Of a DNA stretch of 64,000 bases, positions 22,860-35,900 are shown piece after piece. The notes under the pieces are model-generated. The model saw only the letters and a list, made by a program, of their open reading frames with translations, was not told the origin of the DNA and ran no database searches. The stretch is from Lates calcarifer (lineage: Eukaryota; Chordata; Actinopteri; Centropomidae), in contig NC_066848.1 in assembly GCF_001640805.2 (NCBI RefSeq), positions 23,174,483 through 23,238,482 of the forward strand. The letters are read 5' to 3'. Each line of letters begins with the position of its first letter. Position 1 is the first letter of the stretch. The translations under genes and the position numbers were made by a program.

Positions 22860-23720
22860 ACCCCCCCCCCTCCAGCTGCCGCAAGGTAAGCCAAGGTAAA
22901 GCCACAGCGCACAGATGCCGAATAAGGTTATGTTGTTTGCCCAGTGGATTTGAAGTCCGGTGATGGTCAGCGGCGATGGGGGTTGGAGGAGGTGGAGATG
23001 CGTGGGGTGGAGGGAGTTGGCTGAGGCCGGTCACGTTCGGCCCGGCGCTGCACGGTCTGCCATGTTCCTCTCCCTTCAACGCCTGCCGAGCTGTAAATAT
23101 TTACAGAGCATCTTGTGAGAGGCCTGAGTGTTTACCACCAGTGCTTGTGGCTCTTCAGCGCACGGCGTGTGTGCATGTGCGCGTGTATGAGCAATGTAGA
23201 AGTAGAATCTTTTGCATTGCACATACACACTCATTGCACATTCACACAGTGTGAACCCTCAGCTGTGTGTGTGTGTGTGTCGGATGAGGTACTTCCCTTG
23301 GTCTCTCCACAGTTTACTAACACTGGCCCCTGGCTCTTGTTCAGGCCCCGATTCTGAGCTCAATCTATGAATCAACAGAGAGAGCCGGCGAGCGGAGAGG
23401 CGGTCGCACCTCGCTCTACCTTCTCTGACCCCTGCAAATGACAGAGAGAGAAAGATGGGAGAAGTGTTTACCTCGCCCCACCCTGTATATGAGGCTGTGG
23501 CGCTGACATCACGTCTTTGCGGGTGGAACATTCTCATAAAACATGTTTTCTTCACTCCTTTCCAAATGTAAATAATACAGAGGGTGTAAATACCATTAAG
23601 GGCCCGGCCAGGCCATTTTTAGGCAAGCAGTTCTGTATAAGGATGTTTCCAGATTCATGAAGCCCAGCCTGAGCACGTGGGTGGAAGTTTCACTGTGGTA
23701 TGGTTAATGAGGTACACACA
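22860..23720. promoter_or_regulatory. Candidate enhancer-like block with forkhead palindrome
   Basis: A GC-richer island in AT-rich DNA. It contains the perfect palindrome CTGTAAATATTTACAG at 23091-23106, TGTAAATAATACAG near 23570 and TGTAAATACC near 23590. There is no coherent reading frame. A short (TG)n lies near 23264-23280. Confidence 0.35.
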
Positions 23721-23969
23721 CATGCTAACCTGGCCTGGCTCTAATTCTGTCTCCTACTGCTTTATTTCAGAGGTCAGAATATTCTTGGATGCCCTTTAAT
23801 CTGCTGCAGACACCACAGTAAACTTACCATAAAAGATAAGACACTGTTCCACTCCCCACAAGGAAGAAAACCTCCCAAATCTGTGCATCAGAAAGCTAAT
23901 TATCCCTTGACAAATTAAGGTTAGGAAAATAATATAAATGATTAAATGTGTGGACGTACAGGGCATGAG

Positions 23970-24120
23970 GAGGTCACCAAATTAACCAGTGTGTATGAAG
24001 ATGATGTGACTCCTCTGCTGTGGCCTTCGCAGTCATCAGATTCCAACCCAGTTAAAAAGCCATGGGACATTCTGGAGCGACTTGTTAGACAGTGCTCTCC
24101 ACCACCATCAAAACACTGTA
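23970..24120 (+). pseudogene. Tc1/mariner-type transposase C-terminal relic
   Basis: The frame reads LLWPSQSSDSNPVKKPWDIL and then ERLVRQCSPPPSKH. This matches the WPSQSPDLNPIENLW region of Tc1-family transposases, where the final catalytic acidic residue of the DDE/D triad sits (NPIE). Here that position is Lys (NPVKKPW), so the residue is lost, and the frame diverges soon after. It is only a fragment, with no N-terminal DNA-binding domain and no terminal repeats recognised nearby. Confidence 0.75.
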
Positions 24121-24417
24121 AGGAAAATATTTTTATTTACAAGAGTGGTGTTCATCATCCCAGGAGAGTTACTTTAATTTGTCATCCATCTGTATATAGT
24201 TATTCAGAAGTGCTAGTTTTAGAGCTATCGTACCTCTGTCTAGTGTTTTATTTTGCTACTATTATACGTGTTAGCCTCACTCACTTCACTGTGGCCACCA
24301 TTAACAGCCACAATGATGCTAATTCTAATGCTAAAAACGAGTGTGCCAGTAGCACGAGTTTAGTCACAAATGTGACAGTTGTTATGTATGTCAGTTACAT
24401 AACAACCTATCAAGTGA

Positions 24418-24432
24418 TGACGTCAGTCCAAT
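24418..24432. promoter_or_regulatory. CRE (TGACGTCA) next to CCAAT
   Basis: A perfect 8-bp CRE palindrome at 24418-24425 is followed by CCAAT at 24428-24432. No gene start is evident nearby. Confidence 0.35.
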
Positions 24433-24439
24433 ATTCACT

Positions 24440-26095
24440 CTCCTTTTAGTTCTTTTTTGGTCTCCACCAACTCGTGCACTGAACCTGGCAAGGGTTTTAT
24501 AGCTTATGGATTCAAGTTTTCATTTGAGAGACAGAAAGATTGTATAATGTCTTCTTTCAAAAGTTGCATGTTCTCATTTGCTAACACACACTATAACAGT
24601 AGCACAAGAGTGACTTGTCACTTTAAGATGAAAAGGTAACACCTTTATAAAAAGTAGCGCAAACAGTTAACATCTATCTATAGCACCGCTTTGTCAACTA
24701 GCACCTTTGAAAACGGATCTGATTAGTGAACAGTTCAAGTACCTATATATGAAAGAGAGGAGCCTGAAAATAACAATAACTATCTCAGTGCTATATGTGT
24801 CACACACTCTGCCCGCTCAGCTTTTGCAGAAGGGCAGGCATGAAAGTCGCAAGCCTAAGTATTTGACAGACATAGCTGTAAAATTTAGCATGTCCTATCT
24901 AGCTCAGTAAGGAGCTTTACTTAGGCCAGGCGTGGGCTCCAAACACATGATTGGCAGCCGAGCTCAGAGGGCGATAAGGAAGTATCTGTGAGGCGAGAGG
25001 GTGGGACTGGTGAAGAAGTGAATGCTGGGAGTGTGTGTTGACATTGCATGGCCTACTTACACTTTCTGACCAATCGTGTTAAAGACAGAGTGAGCCACAC
25101 ATGAGATCTCGGCCGTGATGAATGAAGCTTCATGGTCAGCACTGCGGTTTGAGAGAGCAGGGAGTGAGAGAGAAGGGAGTATGGCAGTAAGTGGGGGAGA
25201 CTGACATGAAAATATTTAATTGGGGTGTTTATTTGGAGAGGATCTTGGCGGTGAGCGTGCTCCTGACTTCTTTCATTTGCCTTATTACTCAGTAAACACT
25301 TTTCAGCATGGAAGAGAATCTCCAAGGTCAGGTTTATGTCCATCCATTCAAGGACATATGTGTTTGTGAGTCAGTGTGGATGTCCGTGCACCCGTGTTGC
25401 ACTGTGTAATTACATATAATCATCCAAAATGTTTATACTGTACAAATAGCATAACTATGCTAAGTGAGTGGCTGTGTAGGACGGGTATAGCTAGTGTTGT
25501 GAATGAGCTCGGCCGCTCCGTGATTACCCAGGCTCAAGGCCAGGCCCAGATTGTCATGCAGCAAGACAGAAGGCCTGCTAACACTCTTTATGACTTTCAT
25601 ATCTATACTGCACTATACAGCATTTCATAGAGACATACTGTATAATGTACTCAGGATGCATCGGCGCCATGTTTATTGTAGAAGTCAGTGGAGGCAAGCG
25701 TTCTACATTCATAAACTACATAAATACCTTTGCCCTGACCAGTTCCCACCACAGAACCTTTTAAGTCCAATTAGTCCAGTCACATTATTCAAACTAATTC
25801 AGTTTAACACATGCTACTTATTAAACTGTGCTTTGATACACACCTGCCAAATAATAATCATGTTAAAACCCATATTTTTACGATGCATACTAGACGGTAC
25901 AGTATGACAGTATGTTTGTGTCATTGCATGATTCTGATTTTGCATTTCCTCGCTAATTAGAGCCTGTTGTATCATTTCCTGGTTCAGACATTACATTTGG
26001 TATTATCTGAATTTAATCTGAGAACGTGTTTTTCTCAGAGTAAATAAACGGCTCTTGGAAAAGTTTTGGACTTTTAATACTTTTACTCGAGCTTT
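24440..26095. other. Intergenic, nothing definite
   Basis: AT-rich sequence with several short open frames that lack splice context or composition bias. A moderately GC-rich stretch at about 24940-25330 may be regulatory. Confidence 0.4.
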
Positions 26096-26099
26096 GCTT

Positions 26100-26560
26100 T
26101 AAAGCCATGTTAGCAGTGTGGCTCTAAAAAGGGGCAATGTTGGTCTGTCAATCCACCACTGTGCTGCAGACTGAAGTATCTTAGTAATTAGTGGGTGGAT
26201 CACAATGGAATTTGGTACATATATTAAAGATCTGCAGAGGATGAACCCTAATGACTTTGGTGATCCCTTGACTTTTCTTCTAGCACCACCATCAGGTCAA
26301 CATTTTAAATTCTCTACTTCTTAGGTTTATGACCCACCTGGCTTTCCTATCTAAGCTGTATTTTGTCTACAGTGGTGATTTGCTAATGTGACATGCTAAC
26401 ATTCAAAACTAAGATAATGAACAGAGTAAACATTATACCAAAACCTTAACATGTTAGCATTGTCATTTGGAGCATGTTAGCATACTGACATAAGCATTTA
26501 GTTTAAAACACTGCTGTGCCTAACAGCTGCACAGAGCTGCAATAACTGCTCTTAGTCTTG
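26100..26560. repeat. Dispersed repeat family R3 (gttagcat type), long copy
   Basis: The ordered words GGGTGGATCACAATGGAATTT, TGACTTTGGTGATCCCTTGA, CACCACCATCAGGTCAA, ACATGTTAGCATTG and GAGCATGTTAGCATACTGAC match a teleost dispersed element I recognise. No coding capacity. Confidence 0.65.
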
Positions 26561-26870
26561 TTTCCTTCATAACAAACTTTTAACATCAGTATCTACCATT
26601 CATACAAAGTCAAGGAACTCTGACCCTCTTGATGATTATCATTTGTATCTATAATCTTTTTGCATGTGGCTGTAATGCATCACTTAGTAACCATAAAGCA
26701 ATAAGAATACATTATGAATGCTCATTAGTACATATGAAGCAATAAAAACAAGGTATGGAGGCCTCTCTGGTTCAGTGCACCTTTGAGGTTTGACCTACAT
26801 CTGGAAGAAAGTTAAAGGGGGCTAAGGGTCACCTAGTCCCGGATGTGGTGCTAGTAAGGCAATGTGTATT

Positions 26871-26890
26871 TCTCTCTCTCTGTCTCTCTA

Positions 26891-26931
<41 letters not shown>

Positions 26932-26949
26932 GTATGCGTGTGTGTGTGT
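26871..26949. repeat. Compound microsatellite (TC)n-(TA)n-(TG)n
   Basis: TC/TCTG units, then about 11 TA units, then TG. Likely unstable in length. Confidence 0.95.
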
Positions 26950-27174
26950 CCTAACAGAAGAGGAGGGGTGTTGGTTAGTACTCCTCGGTCTAGTTGCAGT
27001 GCTCTTACTCACGTCCATATTTCATATCTGTGGCTTTCAAACAAAAGCCGTATGTTGATACAATCTACTGGCCAGCCAGAGGAAATGAGTGTTTGTGTGC
27101 TCACTAATGATGTTTCTATTTTTCTTTCTAATGTGATCCAGTTTTTTCCACTGAGCTCATTAGATTGCCCTGTT

Positions 27175-27223
27175 TCATTTCTCAACATAACCACATATCA
27201 ATGCTTCTTTGGGCAGATAGTTT
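27175..27223 (+). repeat. 49-bp direct repeat, copy 1
   Basis: It differs from 27874-27922 at two adjacent bases (CAA versus CGG context). Confidence 0.9.
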
Positions 27224-27873
27224 CATCATACATGATGATGAAAGACACATGGGGTGAAGTCAAATCATATCCAATGATTCACTGTGAGTTTTGTGAACAG
27301 ATGATGTTAGCAGTGATCTGTATTTGTGCTTTCTGTTTACCTGAAACTGTTCAGAGTAACATCTGTTGGCTGTCTGGAGATCAAACCTGCAACCCTGAGA
27401 TTTCCTTTAGGCTGTGATACTAGCCTGACAGTCACATTTTCCTCTGTGAAGACCTCTGTGACTTGAGATTGAAGGAAATAACCAGGCACAACTGCATACA
27501 AAGTCCATGGAAACATGACTGCAGATAGATTTGAAGCATGAGTCATGAAACTGAGACTAAGATGTAAGACTGAATGAAACTTGAAGAAAAAAAAAATAGT
27601 CACATGAAGAGATAAAATGATAAGTTTTGGGATTAGTCAGATGCTGAGCTGTCTCATGAATTCTTATGTGTCCACAGTTCACACTCTCATGGTCAGTGCA
27701 GATGTTGCTAACTAGTTATTAGTTCAGCTTGCAGACTGTTTATGCTGTAAAATCATGCAAATAATCTGAACTAGAGGTCTTTACAGGTCCACTTGTTTCC
27801 TGCTAACCGAGTTCCAATCCAACACAAGAGCTGGGTCATTTACAGTTTATACTGTAGTCAGCTTTATCGGGTC

Positions 27874-27922
27874 TCATTTCTCAACATAACCACATATCGG
27901 TGCTTCTTTGGGCAGATAGTTT
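27874..27922 (+). repeat. 49-bp direct repeat, copy 2
   Basis: The second copy, 699 bp downstream of the first and in the same orientation. Confidence 0.9.
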
Positions 27923-28665
27923 AATTAGTTTAATCATCATTTTTGGTTTCATGTCTGTGTGTCGATACCCAAGTGGATCTCAACAGTCAAGCTATTAGTA
28001 TTGATTATATCATAACTGAGTGTATTTGTTTGCTAACTAGCGGTTCATCATCCTGCTCCGTGAATTAATTTAGAATACAGTTTGAATAGGATCCAATTAT
28101 CTGCAAGGCTATTTTGCCACAGATTGGAATTTGATTTCCCCTCATGAGTTCATGTGCTGCTTAAGACAGTTGCCAAAACTGTACAATAAATGACTTATCT
28201 GTCAATCTATATGACTATATATAACTTTTTGTGACAGTTAGTATGTAAGTTTGGTTCAGTTATGCTCAGAGCTCATAAGAATTGATGTTCTTTATTGAGC
28301 ACCGAGAAGAAAATGGATGTAATGGAGGCTCACCAGTTCATTTTTGGGGGCTTCCTTCCAGGTCAGTCAAGCCATGGCAGTTGAATATTAGACTCAAAAT
28401 ACTTGTATATGTATTGGCCATCAAAAATCCATTCAGCCTTTTTCAACTGTTTGCATGTGGACTGTATATCAGCCTGTGGTGGCCTCACATACTGGAGGTC
28501 TTGGCTGTGTTTGTACGCTGAAGGATCTGATGTTTGGCAGCCCCAGCCATGTTCACAAACTCAGTGTTAGAGATTTTTGCTTTACAGACCCACTCCCCCC
28601 CCTGCTCCACCCCCCTCCTTCCCTCCACACTCTCTCCATCCATCCTCTCCATCTCTGTGCTGCAG

Positions 28666-28727
28666 GCGGACGCAGGTCCTGGAGCTGCAGCAGCCGACCG
28701 GTCCTCCCATCAATGCTTCCTTTAAGG
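28666..28727 (+). CDS. Possible exon D (weak), phase-compatible with thada exon C
   Basis: A 62-nt segment with a pyrimidine-rich acceptor (CATCTCTGTGCTGCAG ending at 28665) and consensus donor GTAAGT at 28728. If one base is taken with the AG that ends at 12340, it reads R, then RTQVLELQQPTGPPINASFK, and ends in phase 1. It is GC-richer than its surroundings. It could be an extra thada exon, part of another gene, or chance. I do not recognise the peptide. The open-frame length alone is not significant; the paired splice sites are the argument. Confidence 0.3.
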
Positions 28728-31289
28728 GTAAGTGGAGCTGAGCAGCAGCACAGACCACCTTTATCTAGCACTCTCAGGACACTCATTCATACACCAGAGA
28801 GGGGGAGCTATCTGAAGCAACACACACATACACACACACACACAAACTGAGCAAAGCCGGGGTATGTGTGTATTCGCTTGCTCAAACACCATCGGGGAGC
28901 AAGAAAACACACCTCCTGCACTCATTTGCAGACTCCGTATGTGCATCTGTGTCTGTGTGTGTTTTGCATCTGGGACTATGCATACACACACCTCTGTTTA
29001 CTGTAAATAAAGATAGATTTCATTTTATAAACAAACTCATGTTTATTTGAATGATCAATCTCAAACTCGTGCTTGTGTGCAGCCATTCAGGAGTTTGGTT
29101 TTTTTGGTGGGCACCATGCAGCCGCTTCTCCAAGATGAACAGCAGATGCCGTTGGCTGTTTCCCGTGAAGTTTACCCGGTAACAGTGGGATTTCTCAATG
29201 GCGCATTTCACTCTAATAATAAAGGAATTGGTATTTAAAAGATTATTCAGAACCACCCCTGCACAGATTCACTGTTGAGTTTGTTTGGGTAGAACACACA
29301 CAGTGACCCACTCACACAAGCACACACATACCTCTGTTGTTACTGTAGCTAGCGGAACTAACCTAAATAATCTCTTATTTAAAAAGCTGAGTCACCTTAG
29401 AAACACACAGTCGGAATGGCCTCAAATCACCCCAAGTCCAAACAAAACAGGAAAGTGGATGTTAGTAATAAGGAAAAAATGTATTCTAAAACAAAGGAAA
29501 TTGGATTTTGTTTTTTTTTCTTCTCTTTTAGTCATTGGTAATCATTCATAAATTTTCTTATGACATAGGAATATGTCTTATACTACCTTTATTTAATGTT
29601 AAACTGTACCGAAAACAAGGCTTGTTTTCATTCCCACTATCAGTACTGTTCACTTAATCTAAAAAAGGTTCTGAAAATTGAATACAAGCCTAAACCAGAA
29701 ACCAGTGCCACCTGATTAGCGGGTTCAGGCACAACGTGAAAGTAACAAATTTTGCATGTCGTAACGCTAACTGATGGCAATAATGAACATAATGACAGAT
29801 GGTGAGTCATTAGGCCCAAAGCATTTAGACTGCTTGACCTAAATCACAATCTGCCTCTCATTCCTCTGTGTGTGTCACTACAGCACAATACATCAGTTAT
29901 TTACCCAGGGCCAGACCTTATGCAACATTCATTTGCAAGAGAGACTGTTTTGGAAACTCCTTAACCCCGTTTACCGAAAGCGAGGCCTGCACAAAGTCAC
30001 AAGCGTCTCATCAAAGGGAGCTGATGAGTGGACTATGATTTTCCTCTTGCAGTTACGTGATCATGATTTACAATATTAGCTACATATTTTGAACTTAAAG
30101 GCATTTCCTCTCCTTCCACTGAACCACCTACCCTCACACACACTTAATTGCCCATCTCCCCATTAGTTAAGCCTGACAGCCTTAGTTACTGCTGCTGTAG
30201 CTGTCAACTTTTCCATTGTTGCATGGTACATTTAAGTTTAAAATGATAACAGTGGCAATATAATGCTGCTAGAAATTCTTGTTTTGTTTTTTTTTTTTTG
30301 TTTTTTTTAACAATGAGTCTTGATTTGGACAGAGGCAGGCAAAAGCAGACTTCTTTTTTCTAGCCAGCACCAGTTTTAGCAGCTGAAATTACAGATGTCG
30401 CTAGCAGACTTGGTTGTAGCTATCTCTCCAATTAAGGTTACACTAGCTGCATGAATTGGCTGAAAAAGCCTTCCATGTCTGACTTTTTAATGCTTCTAGC
30501 TGACTAGTTTTAGAACAAGAATCTGACAAAAGGCATCTCTACTCACTTTTGATGGCAACAATATTGTGCTTCAGAAGAATGAGGTTTAAAGCTGCACATT
30601 GCAGGCAAATTTATCTCACCAGCTGATAAATGTAGGAGACATAGCTCATCTCCTTCAGCTTCTCATTCCCTATTCATGGTCAAAAGTTTACTCAATACTA
30701 AGCAGTCATTTGTTATTTTGAACACTTACTAATTGTCATCATGTTGCTTCATCACTGGCAGCGTCACAACACTGAAAGTTTTGCATTTATACGTGGTGCA
30801 CTGCCTTGCAGTACTGATAACAGAAAGAAGTGTATATGCCATGGGCTTTTGCCACACACTCAGTTAAAATGGTGGAGGGTAAATACAGTGATTTGGGACA
30901 CAGCTGTGGAATTAAAGAAACACTATTGCTCCTTTATTGGAGAATAGCTAGAGTGTCCTAGAACTGTAAGTGCAATAAGGGAAAATGTAATGTATTCTAG
31001 CGCTACCTGTGTGGTTACATTAGCTTACATATTTGTTTGTATTTTCAAACAGTATGTTTCACTTTTAAGGCTTAGTAGGTTGAGGACTAATCAGTGTGTT
31101 ACATAACACTGTCAGGGGGTAACATTAGAGTTGAATGCTAAAATCCAATAAAAAAGTTGGCCAGACTAGATACTAAATGCTAACAATAGCATCTGTTATT
31201 ACAACAGATAAAAACTGCGTTTAGTGAACATTCACTTCCAGCTGGAACCTTTTGCAGGCATATATCACTGAAATAACATTGATGGGAGC

Positions 31290-31510
31290 ACACATCATAC
31301 CCTCCGTGCCTCATATCCACAGAGAAATCCCCAAGGACCTCTGCTCTCCAGAGGAAATGAGAGGTTTGAGATCCCTCTGCTGATAAAGTGGCAAACCTGT
31401 CACTGTGTGTTTACACAGCGGCACGTTTTTGCTGCTTCCCACCGTCTTTGGCCGTGCCAGAACTTCCAATTTAAGTCCTTTTCCACTGCCGCTGTTTATT
31501 AGAGGATCAT
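31290..31510. promoter_or_regulatory. Candidate conserved non-coding block
   Basis: A GC-richer, repeat-free stretch in AT-rich DNA without a coherent frame. It is called only by composition. Confidence 0.2.
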
Positions 31511-32844
31511 TAGATAGACTGTTAATGAAAAAAATGTTGTTTAAGTTTTTTCATTCCCAGAGACATGTATGAAGTCATTCATTACCAGTCAGAGTGTTTT
31601 AGCCACTCTCTGGGCTCTGCATTAATTCCTTGTCAAACATTTTGGCATGTGGATTCATATTCATAGAAGTAGTTTCCAGTGCTGAGGTTGAAATTTACTG
31701 ATGGGGTTTTTCTCTTACTCTTACTCTAGTCTTTCCAACTGAGACCAAGATGCAGGATGTGTGAAGACTTTGTGTGAAAGAAATAAGGTAGAACTGAAGA
31801 GGGAACAACCAGAGCCAGGTTAAATGGCTGAAGTAATTCTCACAATCTGAGTTACAAGCTATAAATTGGATACATTTCAGGTCGTGGTCCCTTCATATAT
31901 AGGCTTTAATTCACTGACAGACATGTTACTTTACAACAGTTGCCAGCACTTTCTTCCTCTTATTGTCCTTTGTGGAACGAAGAGCCAAATAGGATGGTAT
32001 TTATAAGATCAGCCAGAAGATTCAAGATTCAAGAAGCTTTATTTATCCCAAGGGAAAATGCTGTGCACCAGTTGCAATACAGAGGAGAAAACGTTATTTT
32101 GGATTTGATACAAGTTGATTCACTAATTGGGCCTATCTTTGATCAGTAGTTTTGGAAATGTTGTTAAAGTTATCCAGGATTTCAGATTAGTGTAATGATG
32201 GAATTGGTAAAAGGCCATATGCACAAACTATTCTCTGAGTGTCTGTTCTGTGATTCTCAACAACTTCTGTTGCACCTTCTTTTGCCTTAAAGTTGCACTA
32301 AACAATGGATCAAGCTATTACATAATAATATGAAAGGAGGCACCCACATTGATCGACTCACAGAGAATGGATAACAAAACTTATTGCTAACAGATTACAC
32401 TGGTTCTCATACAGTTAGAAAAAGGGTTATAAGCAACTTTTTATCTTTGATATTGATTGACAGAAAATGAATAGGAATGCCACACAAGTCAATTCCTAAC
32501 CTGGTAAAATATTGTTTAAAAGGGTTTTTTCTCTCTCTCTCCAGCAATCAAATCCTGAGGGGAACATTTGCTTTTCTTTGGAGTTTTCCAGGAATGGAAA
32601 CGATCCAATGTTCGTTATGTGATAATCGGATCAATAAATAGACTGCTGCTGCAAAACATCTGCGATCAGCAGCTTTAGTCCAGAGATAACAGTGTCAATG
32701 ACAGCCTTACAAAAAGCACATATCATTCAACCAGGGAAAACACAATAAAATGGACTCTTCTCATCATAACTGCTCAGCTTCCTTCTACCTCTCTCCCTCT
32801 GGCATTGTGTCTAAAGAAGGATTACTCCACCTTGACTTGACTGG

Positions 32845-32905
32845 ATGAGTCAATTCAGCTTTATTTGTAAAACCTGATGTCATATATAATTTCTCAATGG
32901 ATTTT
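32845..32905 (-). mobile_element. LINE/SINE 3'-tail fragment
   Basis: TCAATTCAGCTTTATTTGTA resembles the reverse complement of the TACAAATAAAATTGAATTGA-type tail shared by fish L2 elements and V-SINEs. Truncated. Confidence 0.4.
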
Positions 32906-35900
32906 TTCACAGAGCCTTAAGAGCACAGCTTAGCCTGGCCTTCTAAGTAAACAAGATTCTTATTAGCAATTCCTAATACAGGCTTTAATACATAGCGAGA
33001 AAACAAAGAAACAAGAAAACAAGGAAATTCAAAGACAGAATGGACTGGAGGTGCAGAGAGAGCTGTGGGTGGGAAATGGCGATTACAAAAACTGAACAAA
33101 AACTTCTAACTATAAGGAACTGTAACCTACTTACCACCTGGGTTAGTTTCGCTCCTCCTCGCACCAGGATTTCACTCCTGCCCTGCTGTACTCCTGGTTG
33201 CAACACTGACCTAGATTCTCACTTAAAGATTACTCTGTGCGTGCATGTGTTCACATGCACATATGTAACATGATAAGAGACACAGGTGGTCACGTTGCTG
33301 GTCTCCCATCAGGTTCAATGAAACCACAGGCCGACTTTGTCCAAGCACAATAGTGTACAACTGGGCCTCACATACTTAGACAAACCCACACATGCTGCAC
33401 TGTAGTTATTGACTCACTAATACCGTAAGCCTTTACTTTGCAAACAGAAACTGTGCACATGATGAAATGTACACAGAGTTCTCATATGACCTGGAAACAG
33501 TGGAAACTGATGTGACAAATGAAAAGAGATGACAGTAATCACATTATTAAGATCATCCACAGCTGTTTGTTAGCAGTGTATGATCGGATTTCAGAGAAAA
33601 ACATTACTAGGATTAGAGTTTACTCACAATCTTAACAGTATTCTGAATAAGTTACGGCTTATGAACAGACTCTGTGAGACTGAGTGAGTTTTATTAATGA
33701 CAAATAGACAAACACAGACAACTACATGCTGGCATTCACTTTCTACAAATGCACACACAGTAGTATTAGATCCCCAACGGTGGGACAGCATGTTAAAGCA
33801 TTTAAATTCTTCACTCATGCCCCTGGGTGTACACAGAGGAATCTCAGGCCCATCCAATAAAACAGAGTGTGTTTGTACAACTCCTGACCACTGAGGGCTG
33901 CTTTTCACATTACCAAATACTGTACATTCCTCCAAATGGTAAACACATCCCCGTCTCTCTCACACACACAAACACATACACAAGCTGAAATACTGCTGTG
34001 TTTGTGTGTGTCGGTGCACAGCACATAAATCCATTGAGTCACAGATAGCCGATGTGATAACTGTGGTAGTGAGTGTGCAAATGAGTGTGTGTGTGTAAGC
34101 ACGTGTGTGTGTGTGTGTATCATTAGCGCTAAACGCCGCCCAACCCACCTGAGGAGTAAGGTAGAGAACAGCTGGAACCGGGCAGCAACATCTGTCAGTC
34201 GCGTCAAACACACACCCAGTCTGTGTATGGGTGTGTGTGTGAGCGCGTTCCTCAGTGTTTGTGTATGTGGAGGGGGTGTATGACTGTTTGTACACCCATC
34301 AGTGTTAACCTCTGACATCCTCTCCACCTCCCTCACCCCACCCGAGTCTCACAAGTGCAAGACCTCCATAGGTCTCAGGGTTAAAGTCATATCTGCCCTC
34401 AGCCCCTGATACTGTTATCAGCTGGAGTGTGTTTGGTTTCTGTTGGGAATGAGTACATGCTCCTGGCAGCCGAGTGATCGCCTCAGAAGGAAGTAGTTGT
34501 GAATAAATACCATAAAGATAGTGATAAGATACTGTTATAGCAGCCTGGCAGATCAAATCATTCTTTGTCTTTAATAAGGTCTGATCAACTATTATTGTGC
34601 TGCAGTTTGCACCAGAATTTTAATATCAGAGAACAGAGATGTTACTTTTGTCTGAATTTAAGGGGACACTGTTTTAAAAGGCTGATTATAAGTCTTGGCA
34701 GTATTACGATGTGAAAAAGATGTGTAGCCTTGAGTGCTGTCACTTGAGTCAGAGTCAGTTTGAAAATGACAGAAGTCTGGAGGTGTGGAGAAGAAGTGAG
34801 CTTACCTCTTTAGCCACTTCTTATGTCTGCTTGAGGCTAGCAGCTCAAGCTATGTTAGCTGCTTAGTAGCATAAGACACCTGACTCTCCAACCCCGCGGT
34901 TGGTGGTTGAATTGCACTGCACTAGTCACTAATTGTATATTTGTTCAGGGCTTTAAATTTCTCTTAAGTATTTAATTGTTACGACTAAGTAAGCAGCTAT
35001 CAACACTCAAAAATCTCAGTTAATCTGATTAAGTGTTGGCAACCTTAACAAACATTCCCAGAACTGTCATAGTTGTCTAGTTGCTAAACTCTGAATCAGA
35101 AGAAACCAGCAACAACAACACAAATGTGGAAATCACATGTCAAATAATAATTTATTTATTTATACTTCTGCTTTATGCATTCAGTGACAATATGTATGGA
35201 AAGTAGGTCATCTTCCCACCATGACCTTAAAGTTCACCCAACCCAACCACAAAAGCATATAAATTATCATGTGGAATCTATGCAGATAGTTTCACTTTTA
35301 TGTGCTAAGGTTTTGAAATATCCAGTTTGACCACCACCTCTCTCTACAATACCACAAAGTCAGTGTAATTTCGTGCACAGTGTATGTTCCTGCGCTTTTT
35401 TTTTTTTTTTTTGCAGAGGTATCATGGGAAATAAGTCCGTCTTCATGTATCACATGCTGGTTCACACAGTTGAGCTCTCTTACGGCTCAATCACGTCACT
35501 GTGTATTCAACCGCTCTGTGAAAACAACACCACATCCATTCAGTCTTTATCAGTGCATCAACAGTCAGGGGAACACATGGCTTTCCTCACAGTGCTGTGT
35601 TCTCTCTCGATCATATTTCCCCCTCTATCTCTTTTTCCTATTCTGTCCCTACACCCCGAACAAGAGAGGTTTTATGTGGTATTAGAAATTTCTTCGTTAG
35701 GCCTGGAGTAGAGCAACTTTTGGTTTTATAAAGAACCTTTTTAGAGCAGGCAACAGGTTACACAGGTTGTTTATTTGATTTGCCCTTTTTAGAACCAAAT
35801 TAAAGGTTATAATAGCTCCATATAGAACCATTGACAAAACCAAAGAACCACTGAAGAGTTGTTCCTTTCCTAGAGAGACTTTTCTGACATTCAGGAAGAC

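Larger units (their letters stand above)
19001..23900. other. Downstream region with candidate regulatory blocks, no gene seen
   Basis: It contains a (CA)n at 19123-19149, a dispersed-repeat fragment at about 20088-20170, a diverged R2 repeat at about 22170-22440, and two GC-richer blocks (about 20430-20790 and 22860-23720) that look like conserved regulatory sequence. No open frame longer than 100 codons with coding character was found. Confidence 0.55.

Noticed and set aside
24121..24449. Continuation of the transposase-like frame after the Tc1 motif
   Set aside because: Similarity stops after the SPPPSKH region. The remaining frame is AT-rich noise.
26845..27417. 190-codon plus-strand frame
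   Set aside because: The first part is translated TC/TA/TG microsatellite, and the rest has no coding character.
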